From Methanomassiliicoccaceae archaeon (lineage in GTDB: Archaea > Thermoplasmatota > Thermoplasmata > Methanomassiliicoccales > Methanomethylophilaceae), in assembly GCA_034928305.1 (NCBI GenBank), contig JAYFOZ010000005.1, forward strand, positions 83,011 to 147,010: a stretch of 64,000 nt of DNA. The letters are read 5' to 3'. Shown in pieces: positions 36,386 through 44,587 of this stretch. Position 1 is the first letter of the stretch. Each line of letters begins with the position of its first letter. Made by a program: the position numbers and the translations under genes. The notes under the pieces are model-generated. The model had not been told where the DNA came from, did not search any database, and saw nothing but the letters and a program-made list of their open reading frames with translations.

Positions 36386-36441
36386 ACCCCGGCCGCTCGG
36401 GGTCCCAAATCCTTTACCCGCCTTCTCGGTGGGTTTTTATT
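36386..36441 (+). terminator. Double hairpin terminator after the three-helix membrane protein gene
   Basis: ACCCCG/CGGGGT arms (36386-36403) form the first hairpin directly after the stop. A second hairpin with a seven-pair stem (36416-36434, one G-T pair) is followed by TTTTATTCTTTT. The T-rich tail also contains the likely TATA element for purE. Confidence 0.7.
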
Positions 36442-36463
36442 CTTTTATTATGTGACCCCGGTC

Positions 36464-36937
36464 ATGCCTACGGTTTCAATCATTCTCGGGAGCAAAAGCG
36501 ATCTCTCGGTAGCAGACAAGGCGATCGGTATCCTGAGGGATTTCTCTATCGCTTTCGAAATCAATGTGGCTTCGGCGCACAGGACCCCCAAGAGGGTGGA
36601 GGACCTGGTCAAAGGGTCCGATGCCAGCGTGTTCATCGCCATTGCGGGGCTGTCGGCGGCCCTGCCCGGCGTCGTGGCGTCCTTCACAACGAGACCGGTC
36701 ATCGGCGTGCCGGTGAGCGGCAAGCTCAACATCGATTCCGTACTTTCCATCGTTCAGATGCCCGCCGGGGTCCCCGTGGCCGCAGTAGGGCTGGACCGCG
36801 GGGACAACGCGGCGATTCTCGCCGCCGAGATACTGGCTGTTTCCGACGCCAGGCTCGCCGCCGCACTTCTGCAGTACAGGGTGCAGCAGGCCGACAAAGT
36901 GGAGAAGGACTCCGAGGAGGTGGCCGCCGGTGTTTGA
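36464..36937 (+). CDS. purE: PurE, 5-(carboxyamino)imidazole ribonucleotide mutase / AIR carboxylase
   Basis: The 157-aa protein makes carboxyaminoimidazole ribonucleotide in purine synthesis. The N-terminal [11 protein letters not shown] motif (about residues 4-14) binds the phosphate. A-S-A-H-R-T-P (about 40-46) carries the catalytic His. [13 protein letters not shown] (about 65-77) is the third conserved loop. A GTG at 36452 would add four residues; the ATG at 36464 fits a T-rich TATA element about 25 bases upstream. It overlaps guaAb by eight bases, joining IMP synthesis to GMP synthesis. Confidence 0.93.
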   Translation: MPTVSIILGSKSDLSVADKAIGILRDFSIAFEINVASAHRTPKRVEDLVKGSDASVFIAIAGLSAALPGVVASFTTRPVIGVPVSGKLNIDSVLSIVQMPAGVPVAAVGLDRGDNAAILAAEILAVSDARLAAALLQYRVQQADKVEKDSEEVAAGV

Positions 36938-37877
36938 TGCCGAGAAGTTCATCGACGAGGCGATAGCCTCGGTCAGAGAAAACACCAAAGGCAAGGCCAT
37001 AATAGCATGCTCCGGCGGTGTAGACAGTTCGGTTTCCGCGGTCATCGCCGGAAGGGCGATCGGCGACCGGTTGCTCGCTGTTTTCGTGGACACGGGCCTG
37101 ATGCGCAAGGGCGAGGCCGAAGAGGTCGAAGAGATGTTCCGCGACACGGGCATCAACTTCAAGTCGGTAGATGCGTCGAAGGAGTACTTCGAGGCGCTCG
37201 AAGGCGTGACCGAGCCGGAACAGAAAAGAAAGGTCATCGGGGAGAAGTTCATCCGTATTTTCGAAAGAGAGGCGAAGGAGTTCGGCGCCAAGTATCTGGT
37301 GCAGGGAACCATAGCCCCGGACTGGATCGAATCCGGAGACGGGGTCAGGGACACGATAAAGTCCCATCACAACGTGGGCGGGCTCCCTAAAGACATGGAC
37401 ATGATGCTGGTCGAACCCCTCAGGGACCTCTACAAGGACGAGGTCAGGCAGGTCGCCAGGAAGCTCGACATAAAATCCTCGGAAAGGCAGCCCTTCCCCG
37501 GGCCCGGGCTCGCGGTCAGGTGCCTCGCGGAGATAACCCCCGATAACATAGCGGTGGTCCGCGAGGCGTGTTTCATCGTAGAGGACGAGATAAGGAAGGC
37601 CGCCGAAGCCGGGAAGATGAAGGTCCCGTGGCAGTACTTCGCCGTTCTGCTTCCCGCCAGGTCGGTCGGGGTGCAGGGCGACAGGCGCGCATACGGAAGG
37701 ACCATTGCGGTACGTGCCGTCGAATCCATCGACGGAATGACGGCGTCCCACAGCGATATCCCGCTGGCGGTGCTGAACGCCATCTCGCAACGCATAACCA
37801 GCAGGATGAAGAACGAGGTCAACCGCGTGGTGTACGACATAACCGACAAGCCGCCCGCGACCATCGAATGGGAATGA
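36930..37877 (+). CDS. guaAB: GMP synthetase subunit B (ATP pyrophosphatase)
   Basis: This 315-aa synthetase subunit adenylates XMP and accepts ammonia from the separate glutaminase subunit encoded at 38120-38692. The PP-loop [10 protein letters not shown] (about residue 27), the [10 protein letters not shown] region (about 150) and the C-terminal dimerisation domain ([17 protein letters not shown]) are all present. The start is a GTG at 36930 inside the purE end. Split GMP synthetase is the usual euryarchaeal state; here the two halves lie 242 bases apart in the order B then A. Confidence 0.95.
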   Translation: MFDAEKFIDEAIASVRENTKGKAIIACSGGVDSSVSAVIAGRAIGDRLLAVFVDTGLMRKGEAEEVEEMFRDTGINFKSVDASKEYFEALEGVTEPEQKRKVIGEKFIRIFEREAKEFGAKYLVQGTIAPDWIESGDGVRDTIKSHHNVGGLPKDMDMMLVEPLRDLYKDEVRQVARKLDIKSSERQPFPGPGLAVRCLAEITPDNIAVVREACFIVEDEIRKAAEAGKMKVPWQYFAVLLPARSVGVQGDRRAYGRTIAVRAVESIDGMTASHSDIPLAVLNAISQRITSRMKNEVNRVVYDITDKPPATIEWE

Positions 37878-37940
37878 ACGGCCATCCTGTACAGGAACAG
37901 GAAAGTTCAAGAAAAGCCCAATCAAGGCTCCTATCGGCGG

Positions 37941-38067
37941 GCCGCTCGGTCCGCGGAGCGGCATTCCCTTCATGATCCGGAGGAATCCCCCACGGCGAAG
38001 ACAAACGGCAGGTTCCAGGCGGTCCGGCACGGTACGGAAACTTCGCGGAAGGGCGCGGCCGAACCGT
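37941..38067. other. GC-rich structured intergenic segment between guaAB and guaAA
   Basis: No convincing gene is seen, but strong hairpins are present: GCCGCTC/GAGCGGC (37941-37962) and an eight-pair stem ACGGTACGG/CCGAACCGT (38029-38067). The second stem encloses a smaller CTTC-GCG-GAAG hairpin. Ordinary spacers here are AT-rich, so this could be a transcription terminator plus a structured RNA, or decayed coding sequence. Confidence 0.4.
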
Positions 38068-38119
38068 ACACACAATCTCCGAGTATGGATTTTTATACGA
38101 TATCTGCGGATGAGTCTCC

Positions 38120-38692
38120 GTGAAGGTCTATATCATAGACAACGGCGGGCAGTGGACCCATCGGGAATGGCGTGTCCTAAGGGACATGGCCGACGCCAAG
38201 ATCGTCAGGAACGACACGCCTCCCGAGGACCTCGCCGACGCGGACGCGCTGGTCCTCTCGGGCGGTTCGCCCAGCGTCGCCAGCGATGCGGGCAGGATGG
38301 GACGGAACTCCGACTATCTCGAGATGGATGTGCCTATTTTCGGCATCTGTGCCGGTATGCAGTTCCTGTCCGAGCATTTCGGAGGGTCTCTGGCACCAGG
38401 GGACGACCCGGAATACGGCGCCGTCGAGCTCGCCATAACGTCGCACGACGACATATTCAGGGGCATGCCCGACACGATCGAGGTATGGGCCTCCCATAAC
38501 GACGAAGTAAAAAACGTGCCTGACGGTTTCGACGTCACGGCATCATCGGTACGTTGTAAAGTAGAGGCCGTAAAGTGCAGGGACCGTCCTATTTTCGGGG
38601 TCCAGTTCCATCCGGAGGTGGAGAATACACAGTACGGCCCTGAAATGTTCCGCAATTTCCTAGAGATCGCTTCCCGTTACAGGAACGGGTAA
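38120..38692 (+). CDS. guaAA: GMP synthetase subunit A (glutamine amidotransferase)
   Basis: The 190-aa class I glutaminase supplies ammonia to subunit B. The nucleophile Cys lies in G-I-C-A-G-M-Q (about residue 76), and the His-Glu pair in Q-F-H-P-E-V-E (about 162). The N-terminus I-I-D-N-G-G-Q-W-T-H-R is typical. The start is a GTG at 38120, about 27 bases after a TATA-like ttttata, so it has its own promoter despite following guaAB. Confidence 0.95.
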   Translation: MKVYIIDNGGQWTHREWRVLRDMADAKIVRNDTPPEDLADADALVLSGGSPSVASDAGRMGRNSDYLEMDVPIFGICAGMQFLSEHFGGSLAPGDDPEYGAVELAITSHDDIFRGMPDTIEVWASHNDEVKNVPDGFDVTASSVRCKVEAVKCRDRPIFGVQFHPEVENTQYGPEMFRNFLEIASRYRNG

Positions 38693-38698
38693 AAACTT

Positions 38699-38959
38699 TT
38701 ATCTCGATCCGGCTGCAAGACCCTCGAGTTCGCTGGTGGCCTTCCATATGAGGGTCCTTGCGTGGAGGGGGGTGTTGTTGTCGTTTGCCAGGTCGTCAAG
38801 GATCATCATCGCGCTCGTCGCGCGTACGTCCATGGCGTCCTTTTCATCCAGGAGCCTGGCCTTCGCATCCGAAGCGCCCCTCCTGATATTCTTGGGGATT
38901 GAATCATCGCTGGCCAAGAAGTCCAGCACGTCTGTTATGTTTTTTATCTTGCTAGACAT
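38699..38959 (-). CDS. UPF0147 family protein
   Basis: This 86-aa, mostly helical protein of a small archaeal family has the typical pattern I-T-D-V-L-D-F-L-A-S-D-D-S-I-P-K-N-I-R-R, followed by A-T-S-A-M-M-I-L-D-D-L-A-N-D. No function is established. The ATG at 38959 is chosen because GAGGTGA lies about five bases upstream; an earlier ATG at 38968 overlaps that ribosome site. It follows a 54-aa acidic protein gene on the same strand, with only 17 bases between. Confidence 0.85.
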   Translation of the reverse strand: MSSKIKNITDVLDFLASDDSIPKNIRRGASDAKARLLDEKDAMDVRATSAMMILDDLANDNNTPLHARTLIWKATSELEGLAAGSR

Positions 38960-38976
38960 AAATGTCACCTCTGAGT

Positions 38977-39141
38977 TCAGAAGGATTCGAACTCTTCCTG
39001 GAGATCGATGACGACCTGCTCGAGGACCTCTTCAAAGCTTGGCGCCTTGTACTCCCTGAGCCCGCCGAGATCGCTCTGGATCCTGGCGACAAAATCGTTG
39101 TTCTCCTTGACGAACACTACGTTACACAGTTCTTCTTCCAT
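38977..39141 (-). CDS. Small acidic conserved-looking protein (54 aa)
   Basis: On the minus strand ATG 39141 to TGA 38977-38979 encodes MEEELCNVVFVKENNDFVAR and then a helical segment ending L-E-Q-V-V-I-D-L-Q-E-E-F-E-S-F. AGAGGT lies eight bases before the ATG and a TATA-like element (GATTTATAG, minus strand, about 39182-39190) further up. Third codon positions are GC-rich as in neighbours. It precedes the UPF0147 gene and is probably co-transcribed with it. I do not recognise a named family. Confidence 0.7.
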   Translation of the reverse strand: MEEELCNVVFVKENNDFVARIQSDLGGLREYKAPSFEEVLEQVVIDLQEEFESF

Positions 39142-39244
39142 TAGTCAATACCTCTGGATAAAACCCGAACATAGAGCCACTATAAATCCGTGTCGGATAC
39201 ATCGGTGTAATCCTTTTACTTTGCGTACATTCAAAAGCGACCGA

Positions 39245-39350
39245 AACGTTTATAGTAGCAACCTTTCTTTAAGGCATATCTTCGGTCGTTATCTTCAGCG
39301 ATAGCGAGCAAAGTATGCGCCGCCCGCAGAGGGCGGGAGAAGGAAGTAAT
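39245..39350 (+). promoter_or_regulatory. Promoter and leader of secE-spt5-rpl11
   Basis: A TATA box (aacgtttatagtag, about 39243-39256) should start an mRNA near 39276. The 75-base leader contains a hairpin with CCGCCC/GGGCGG arms (about 39320-39336) just before the GAAGGAAG ribosome site of secE. Confidence 0.5.
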
Positions 39351-39566
39351 ATGGCTGATAACACCGCCCCGGCCGACGATGGACAAGAGACCAGGCAGCC
39401 CGGGCTGGGTTTCAGCAGATACTCCAGAATAATGAAGATGGCCCGCACGCCCTCTAGGGACGAATACAAGAAGACCGTGGGGATAACGGCGCTGGGGATC
39501 ATCCTCCTGGGGGCCGTCGGGTTCGCAATAATGTGGCTCATGACGTATCTTCCCGCATATTTCTGA
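39351..39566 (+). CDS. secE: Protein translocase subunit SecE (Sec61 gamma)
   Basis: The 71-aa protein has a polar N-terminus of about 25 residues, an amphipathic helix (Y-S-R-I-M-K-M-A-R-T-P-S-R-D-E-Y-K-K-T-V, about 24-43) and one membrane helix (about 45-68). This is the single-span archaeal form. An in-frame upstream start would add 12 residues but ignores the GAAGGAAG site; the ATG at 39351 is correct by spacing. SecE-Spt5-L11 linkage is conserved in archaea and bacteria. Confidence 0.92.
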   Translation: MADNTAPADDGQETRQPGLGFSRYSRIMKMARTPSRDEYKKTVGITALGIILLGAVGFAIMWLMTYLPAYF

Positions 39567-39583
39567 AAAATAGGAGAATAACA

Positions 39584-40411
39584 ATGTCAGATCAGTACTC
39601 AGGCTCATGCCTCTCCGGTGTGAGTGATGTAAAGAAGGCCCGTGCAGGCGAGACCGTTAGCTGGCAGTTTTCACTGTCGGGCGGGGCGTCGGAGGCGAAG
39701 CTAACGTTCTCCGAGATCACGGGCCCGGACGCCGAGACGGCGCCAGACTGGGTCATGACGGTCACGGATTCCACGGGCGCGGAACTCTGGAGCAGCTACC
39801 GCAGCCGCAACGATATAATGGTAGAGATTCCCGGACAAAGGGACAAAGAACTGGTTCTTCAGGCGGAGTGCCCCAAGGGAGCCAGATACGGCGACGAGGT
39901 CGCGATCACCGTCAAAGCCGAATGTGGTGGCGCAAAGGACTCGATGGAGTTCAACGCTTCCGCCATACAGTCGGTCATGATACTCAAGACACAGATGGAC
40001 CAGGAAAGAGCCGCCGCCGACAGTTTGGCGGCCAAGGCGAACCTGGGCGAGAAGGACATCTACGCAATACTGAGCCCGGCAGGTCTCAGGGGATACGTGT
40101 TCGTGGAAGGCATGAACACCGACCGTCTCCGCGAGAAGATAAGGGACATCAGGAAGGCGTACTCGTTCATTCCCGGAGAGACATCTTTGGAAGAGATAAA
40201 CCACTACCTCACGCCCGTGTCGGCGGTCGTCGGCATCACCGAGGGCGACATCGTCGAACTGGTTAACGGACCGTTCAAGGGCGAGAAGGCAAGGGTACAG
40301 CATATAGATGAAGGTAAAGAAGAAATCACCGTCGAGCTGATCGAGGCCATGGTCCCGATCCCCGTGACGGTGAAAGGCGACAGCGTTAGAGTCATAGACA
40401 AGGAGAGATGA
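39584..40411 (+). CDS. spt5: Transcription elongation factor Spt5 with N-terminal extra domain
   Basis: The 275-aa protein ends with a normal archaeal Spt5: an NGN domain (about residues 127-212) and a KOW domain (about 215-272, E-G-D-I-V-E-L-V-N-G-P-F-K-G-E-K-A). The first 125 residues are an additional beta-rich domain with A-G-E-T-V-S-W-Q-F-S-L and R-Y-G-D-E-V-A-I-T-V-K-A, which looks like an immunoglobulin-like or NEW3/CARDB-type fold. Most archaeal Spt5 proteins have only about 150 residues. The ATG at 39584 follows an AGGAG and there is no frame break between the domains. Confidence 0.9.
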   Translation: MSDQYSGSCLSGVSDVKKARAGETVSWQFSLSGGASEAKLTFSEITGPDAETAPDWVMTVTDSTGAELWSSYRSRNDIMVEIPGQRDKELVLQAECPKGARYGDEVAITVKAECGGAKDSMEFNASAIQSVMILKTQMDQERAAADSLAAKANLGEKDIYAILSPAGLRGYVFVEGMNTDRLREKIRDIRKAYSFIPGETSLEEINHYLTPVSAVVGITEGDIVELVNGPFKGEKARVQHIDEGKEEITVELIEAMVPIPVTVKGDSVRVIDKER

Positions 40412-40414
40412 ACA

Positions 40415-40885
40415 ATGGTAGATACTGTTGAGGCATTGGTTGACGGGGGCAGGGCCTCCGCAGGGCCTCCGCTCGGACCCGCATTGGGACCGAAAGGAGT
40501 GAACATCAGCCAGGTTATCGCGAAAATTAACGAAAAAACAAAGGCTTTCTCGGGAATGAAGGTCCCGGTCAAGATATTGATCAACGACGACAAATCGTTC
40601 GACGTAAAGGTCGGAACCCCGCCGATGTCCGCTCTGATCAAATCAGAACTGGGCGTCGCAAGCGGAGCGCACAACGCCAAAGCGGAGAAAGTGGGCAACC
40701 TCACTCTCGACCAGGCGAAGAAGATCGCCGACATGAAGCAGGACGACCTGCTCGGCTCGGACCACAAGGCCCGTGTCCTCGAGGTCGCAGGAAACTGCGT
40801 CTCCGTCGGCGTCACCATCGATGGAAAGGACCCCAAGACGTTCCAGAAGGACGTTAAGGCAGGCCTTTACAACGATAAGTTCTGA
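40415..40885 (+). CDS. rpl11: Large-subunit ribosomal protein L11
   Basis: The 156-aa protein binds the GTPase-centre rRNA. The N-terminal domain has G-P-P-L-G-P-A-L-G-P-K-G-V-N-I (about residues 17-31), which contacts translation factors. The C-terminal domain (about 70-140) binds the 58-nt rRNA domain. It starts three bases after the spt5 stop. A strong hairpin with a T-run follows, separating it from the flippase gene. Confidence 0.95.
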   Translation: MVDTVEALVDGGRASAGPPLGPALGPKGVNISQVIAKINEKTKAFSGMKVPVKILINDDKSFDVKVGTPPMSALIKSELGVASGAHNAKAEKVGNLTLDQAKKIADMKQDDLLGSDHKARVLEVAGNCVSVGVTIDGKDPKTFQKDVKAGLYNDKF

Positions 40886-40891
40886 AAACCA

Positions 40892-40915
40892 TAAAGGGGG
40901 CCATGCCCCCTTTTC
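40892..40915 (+). terminator. Hairpin terminator after rpl11
   Basis: GGGGGC and GCCCCC arms enclose a three-base loop. AAA before the stem can pair with TTT after it, and a TTTTCT tail ends the element. It closes the secE-spt5-rpl11 transcription unit. Confidence 0.8.
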
Positions 40916-40939
40916 TATTCAACCTGCAGAGGCGGAGCC

Positions 40940-42427
40940 GTGCTTGTCCACAAATACATGATGAAGGTGGTTTCCAACGTCGTTTCCGCCGTAGCATCCT
41001 TCCTGTCCCTGATGATAATGACCCGCTACGTGGGCCTCGAATACGGGGCCATGATGTGGGGATGGGCTTTCGTCGCCATGTTCAACGCGGTGGTCGGTCT
41101 CGGATTCGAGACCGCACACATACGTTTCATCGCTTCGGGCAGGAATCAGGATAAGTGTTTCTCCACATATCTGGCTATACGCATTTCGCTCACATCTCTG
41201 ATGGTGGCCCTCACAGTCATTTCTCTTGCGTTCGGAATACTCAACGGGACGATCGACACGGGAATGGCCACCGTTGTTCTGTTGTTCATCGCATACTATG
41301 CGGTCTGGGACATCCAGAACACCCTGACGGCCACCTTCGACGCCCGTCTCGAGAGCGGGAAGAGCTCCATCGTCAACATGGTCGACGCCATAATCAGATC
41401 TATAATCCTTATAACGCTGGCACTTATGCAGGTTTCCGCAACAGTTCTCAGCTCGGCATATGTGATCGGCATACTGGCGTCCGCATCCGTGGCGCTGCTG
41501 CTGACCAGGAACCAGAATATACGTCTGGTCCGCCCGACGATGTTCCGCGAATATTTCAGCTTCGCAATGCCGCTCATAATATCTTCGCTGTTCCTGACGG
41601 TCCTGGATTTCGTGGACAAGGTGATCATCGGGCTGTCGGGAAACACCCTGGAGGTAGGATATTACACCGCAGCGATGGGGGTCGTGTTCGTTTTCATATC
41701 CCTCGGAGGGTCTCTGAACAATGTCATACTTCCACAGCTTTCGAAACCCGATATAGTAAGGGACCCGTCCAAGGCCGAGGGCCTGATATGGCTGTCCCAG
41801 AAGTATCTCATGATGTTCCTCTTCCCGGTGATGGCCGTCCTTTTGGTCTTCGGAGAGGATATCGGCGGCGTCCTTTTCGGTGCCGAATATGCAAAGGCCG
41901 GAGTTATCCTTTCCATATTATCGGTAATGATGACGCTGAGGGTTCTGACGGGAACGTTGTCACAGGTCCTTTACGCATCCAACAAGGCATCGCTGTACAC
42001 CAAGGCGACGATGATATACACCGCGGTCGTCGCATCGATGTTCGTTTTGCTGATCCCGAACACGGGAATGCTGCCATGGGACGGGATGTACGGCATAGGC
42101 GCCGCGATATCCCTGAGCACCGGATACATAATACTGACGGCGGTGCTGATGTACTACGTAAGGCGCGCGGTCGGCATAAGGCCATATAAGAACCTGTGGA
42201 AACATCTTCTGTCGCTTGCGGTGACGGCGGTGCTGCTGGTGGTCGTCGACCGCATGTTCGAGATATCAGGGTTCATGGAGGTCGCGGCGGTAGCGCTGCT
42301 GGGGCTGGCCGTTTATGCCCTGGCCCTTGTGGCGTTGCGGGAACTCCTGAGGTCCGACATCGGTTTCTTCATGAACGCCATGAATCCCAAGCATATCAAG
42401 GACAGTTTGGACGACGAACTGCGTTAA
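40940..42427 (+). CDS. Polysaccharide biosynthesis flippase (Wzx-like, MOP superfamily)
   Basis: The 495-aa protein has about fourteen membrane helices with the pattern of the oligosaccharide flippase family: an N-terminal M-T-R-Y-V-G-L-E-Y-G-A segment after helix 1, and an internal second half beginning near residue 290. Such proteins move lipid-linked sugars across the membrane for N-glycans or surface polymers. The start is a GTG at 40940 with AGAGG at eight-base spacing. It stands alone between rpl11 and rpl1, which in most archaea are near each other. Confidence 0.87.
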   Translation: MLVHKYMMKVVSNVVSAVASFLSLMIMTRYVGLEYGAMMWGWAFVAMFNAVVGLGFETAHIRFIASGRNQDKCFSTYLAIRISLTSLMVALTVISLAFGILNGTIDTGMATVVLLFIAYYAVWDIQNTLTATFDARLESGKSSIVNMVDAIIRSIILITLALMQVSATVLSSAYVIGILASASVALLLTRNQNIRLVRPTMFREYFSFAMPLIISSLFLTVLDFVDKVIIGLSGNTLEVGYYTAAMGVVFVFISLGGSLNNVILPQLSKPDIVRDPSKAEGLIWLSQKYLMMFLFPVMAVLLVFGEDIGGVLFGAEYAKAGVILSILSVMMTLRVLTGTLSQVLYASNKASLYTKATMIYTAVVASMFVLLIPNTGMLPWDGMYGIGAAISLSTGYIILTAVLMYYVRRAVGIRPYKNLWKHLLSLAVTAVLLVVVDRMFEISGFMEVAAVALLGLAVYALALVALRELLRSDIGFFMNAMNPKHIKDSLDDELR

Positions 42428-42436
42428 CATCAAGAA

Positions 42437-42515
42437 AACTTATATACAGGTCACAGATTAGCCAATCTGCTTGTAGGAGGGCACCAGCCCGCTATTACTA
42501 CAAGGAGGAATTGTA
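42437..42515 (+). promoter_or_regulatory. Promoter and structured leader of rpl1 (likely L1 autoregulation site)
   Basis: A TATA box (aacttatatacagg, 42437-42450) precedes two structures: hairpin CAGATT/AATCTG (42454-42469) and a stem CTTGTAG/CTACAAG (42470-42476 with 42498-42504). The stem encloses GGGC/GCCC and an asymmetric bulge. The second stem takes up the beginning of the AAGGAGGA ribosome site. In methanogens L1 represses its own operon by binding such a leader that mimics its rRNA site. Confidence 0.6.
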
Positions 42516-43154
42516 TTGGCAGAAAAACCAACCGTAACAGCTGTGCAGAAGGCACTCGAGAGTGCAAAGAAGCGCAATTTTGTCGAAACGGTTGAGTTGG
42601 CCATCAATCTCAGAGATGTTGACCTTTCTATCCCGAAGAACCGTATCCAGGAGGACATCGTCCTCCCGGCCGGTCGTGGCAGGATTCTCAAGATCTGTGT
42701 TATTGGTGGCGGCGAACTAGCCTTGAAAGCCAAAGACGTTGCCGATCTTGTGATCAGCCCCGACGAACTCGGGGCCCTCGCAGACGACAAGAAGCAGGCC
42801 AAGAAGGTCGCGAACAGTATCGATTATTTTATCGCCGAAGCGCCATTAATGGCGGTCGTCGGTAAGAGACTGGGTACAGTTCTCGGCCCGCGCGGAAAGA
42901 TGCCGAAGCCCATCGCGCCGGGTGCAGACCCGTCCGCGATGATCGACCAGCTCCGCAGGACTGCGACCATCAGAACGAAAGACAGAAAGACCTTCCACGT
43001 GCCCGTTGGAACGGTCGATATGAAGGCACAGGAAATCGCCGATAACATCGACGTTATCCTGGGACGTGTCGAGGGCCGCCTTGAGAAAGGCCGCCACAAC
43101 ATCGCGTCCGCCTACGTAAAGACCTCGATGGGACCGTCGGAGAAGGTGATGTGA
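42516..43154 (+). CDS. rpl1: Large-subunit ribosomal protein L1
   Basis: This 212-aa protein of the L1 stalk helps release deacylated tRNA. The family motif G-K-R-L-G-T-V-L-G-P-R-G-K-M-P-K-P (about residues 114-130) is intact, with flanking RNA-binding domain I. The start is a TTG at 42516, set by AAGGAGGA six bases upstream. It leads the L1-L10-L12 unit and probably represses it as a regulator too. Confidence 0.95.
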   Translation: MAEKPTVTAVQKALESAKKRNFVETVELAINLRDVDLSIPKNRIQEDIVLPAGRGRILKICVIGGGELALKAKDVADLVISPDELGALADDKKQAKKVANSIDYFIAEAPLMAVVGKRLGTVLGPRGKMPKPIAPGADPSAMIDQLRRTATIRTKDRKTFHVPVGTVDMKAQEIADNIDVILGRVEGRLEKGRHNIASAYVKTSMGPSEKVM

Positions 43155-43165
43155 GGAGGTCTAAG

Positions 43166-44179
43166 ATGGCACACGTCGCAGCATGGAAGAAGGATCTGGT
43201 GAACAAGCTCGTGGAGGGGCTGCTCGAGTACCCGGTCGTCGCGGTTGTCGACGTACATGGTATCGCAGGGCAGCAGATCCAGAGCATGAGGGCCCAGCTC
43301 AGGGGTCAAGCGTACCTCAGGATGACCAAGAACAAGCTTATTGTACTGGCCATCGAAGAGGCTGCGAAGCAGAAACCCGGGCTGGAAGGGCTCAAGGACG
43401 CGGTCCACGGTCAGTGCGCTTTGATAGCCACGGACAAGGACCCGTTCAAGTTGTTCAAACAGCTTGACGCGACCATGACTCCCGCACCCGCGAAAGCGGG
43501 ACAGGATGCGCCGATCGACATAGTGGTCCCCAAGGGGCCCACTCCGTTCGGCCCCGGTCCGATCATCGGAGAACTTCAGAAGATAGGCCTTCCCGCATCC
43601 ATCGAAGCGGGAAAAATAGTGATCAAGAAGGAAACGACCCTTGTTAAGAAAGGAGAGCCGATCTCCGCACCGGTCGCAACCATGCTACCCAAGCTGGGAA
43701 TACTTCCGATGATCGTAGGAATGGACCTCAGGGCCGCCTACGAGGACGGGATCATATACCACAGGGACGTACTGGCTATTCCTGACGGATACTATAACGG
43801 AATGTTCGCCGCGGCAATCTACAACGCACGCGCACTTGCAATCGACATCGCCTACGTCACAGACCAGACGATCGGAGCGCTTGTCGCGAAGGCGTACAGG
43901 GAGGCGATGGCCCTCTCGGTAGAAGCCGCAATCCCAACCAAAGACAGCATCGGAGCGCTCATGGCCAGGGCAGACAGGCAAATGCTTGCCATTGCCTCGG
44001 CAGCAGGATACCAGGACGAACGCATCACCGCAAGGTTGAACGCGGCGGCCGCAGCGGTACCGACTGCAACAGCAGAGCCCATTAATACCGATGAGAAAGG
44101 GGACGAGAACAGCGAAGAGATCAGCGAACAGGAAGCCGATGAAAACGCGGCCTCCGGAATGTTCAGCTTGTTCGGCTAA
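43166..44179 (+). CDS. rpl10: Large-subunit ribosomal protein L10 (P0)
   Basis: The 337-aa stalk base protein has the rRNA-binding N-terminal domain (about 1-110, A-W-K-K-D-L-V-N-K-L) and an archaeal insertion domain (about 110-185). A helical spine (about 220-280) carries P1 dimers, and the tail ends in G-M-F-S-L-F-G, like that of P1. The acidic linker before the tail is rich in Glu and Asp. GAGGAGGT at 43153-43160 fixes the ATG at 43166. It anchors P1/L12 proteins that recruit elongation factors. Confidence 0.95.
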   Translation: MAHVAAWKKDLVNKLVEGLLEYPVVAVVDVHGIAGQQIQSMRAQLRGQAYLRMTKNKLIVLAIEEAAKQKPGLEGLKDAVHGQCALIATDKDPFKLFKQLDATMTPAPAKAGQDAPIDIVVPKGPTPFGPGPIIGELQKIGLPASIEAGKIVIKKETTLVKKGEPISAPVATMLPKLGILPMIVGMDLRAAYEDGIIYHRDVLAIPDGYYNGMFAAAIYNARALAIDIAYVTDQTIGALVAKAYREAMALSVEAAIPTKDSIGALMARADRQMLAIASAAGYQDERITARLNAAAAAVPTATAEPINTDEKGDENSEEISEQEADENAASGMFSLFG

Positions 44180-44197
44180 ATTAAGGAGATGAAAAAT

Positions 44198-44509
44198 ATG
44201 GAGTATATCTACAGCGCAATGGTGCTCTACTCTGCAGGCAAAGACATTACCGAGGACGCGGTCTCCGGTATTCTCAGCGCCGCGGGTGTCGAGCCTAATG
44301 CAGCCAAGATCAAGGCTCTGATCGCTTCTCTCGATGGGGTCGATATAAAGGAGGCAATCGCAAACGCCTCCGTAGCAGCCGCCGCACCCGCGGCAGCCGC
44401 CGCCCCCGCCGCCGCTTCCAACGAACCTGCAAAGGAGAAGGAAGAAGAGGAAGAGGAAGCAGTCAGCGAAGAAGAGGCTGCAGCCGGTCTCAGCGCCCTT
44501 TTCGGATGA
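44198..44509 (+). CDS. rpl12: Stalk ribosomal protein P1 / L12
   Basis: The 103-aa protein has an N-terminal dimerisation domain (about 1-60, [15 protein letters not shown]) and an Ala-rich hinge. A run of Glu and the conserved tail A-G-L-S-A-L-F-G, which binds GTPase factors, follow. AAGGAG nine bases before the ATG at 44198 supports that start over the ATG at 44189. Multiple copies attach to L10. Confidence 0.95.
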   Translation: MEYIYSAMVLYSAGKDITEDAVSGILSAAGVEPNAAKIKALIASLDGVDIKEAIANASVAAAAPAAAAAPAAASNEPAKEKEEEEEEAVSEEEAAAGLSALFG

Positions 44510-44587
44510 ATACGGGCACGGAGCACTGACAACACAAACCTTTTACATCTAATTTCTTTATTTTCATATATGGGGTCTGAAGTTCCG

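Noticed and set aside
37819..38073. 84-codon minus-strand frame over the guaAB-guaAA gap
   Set aside because: Composition is Pro/Arg/Cys-rich and overlaps the guaAB end; more likely an untranslated folded segment.
36726..38075. 449-codon minus-strand frame across purE and guaAB
   Set aside because: Antisense to two well-recognised enzymes; its sequence is rich in Arg, Gly and Pro as expected from reading GC-rich codons backwards.
38980..39000. tRNA T-arm-like sequence (GAGTTCGAATCC on the minus strand)
   Set aside because: No acceptor, D or anticodon stems can be built around it; it lies in the coding sequence of the 54-aa protein.
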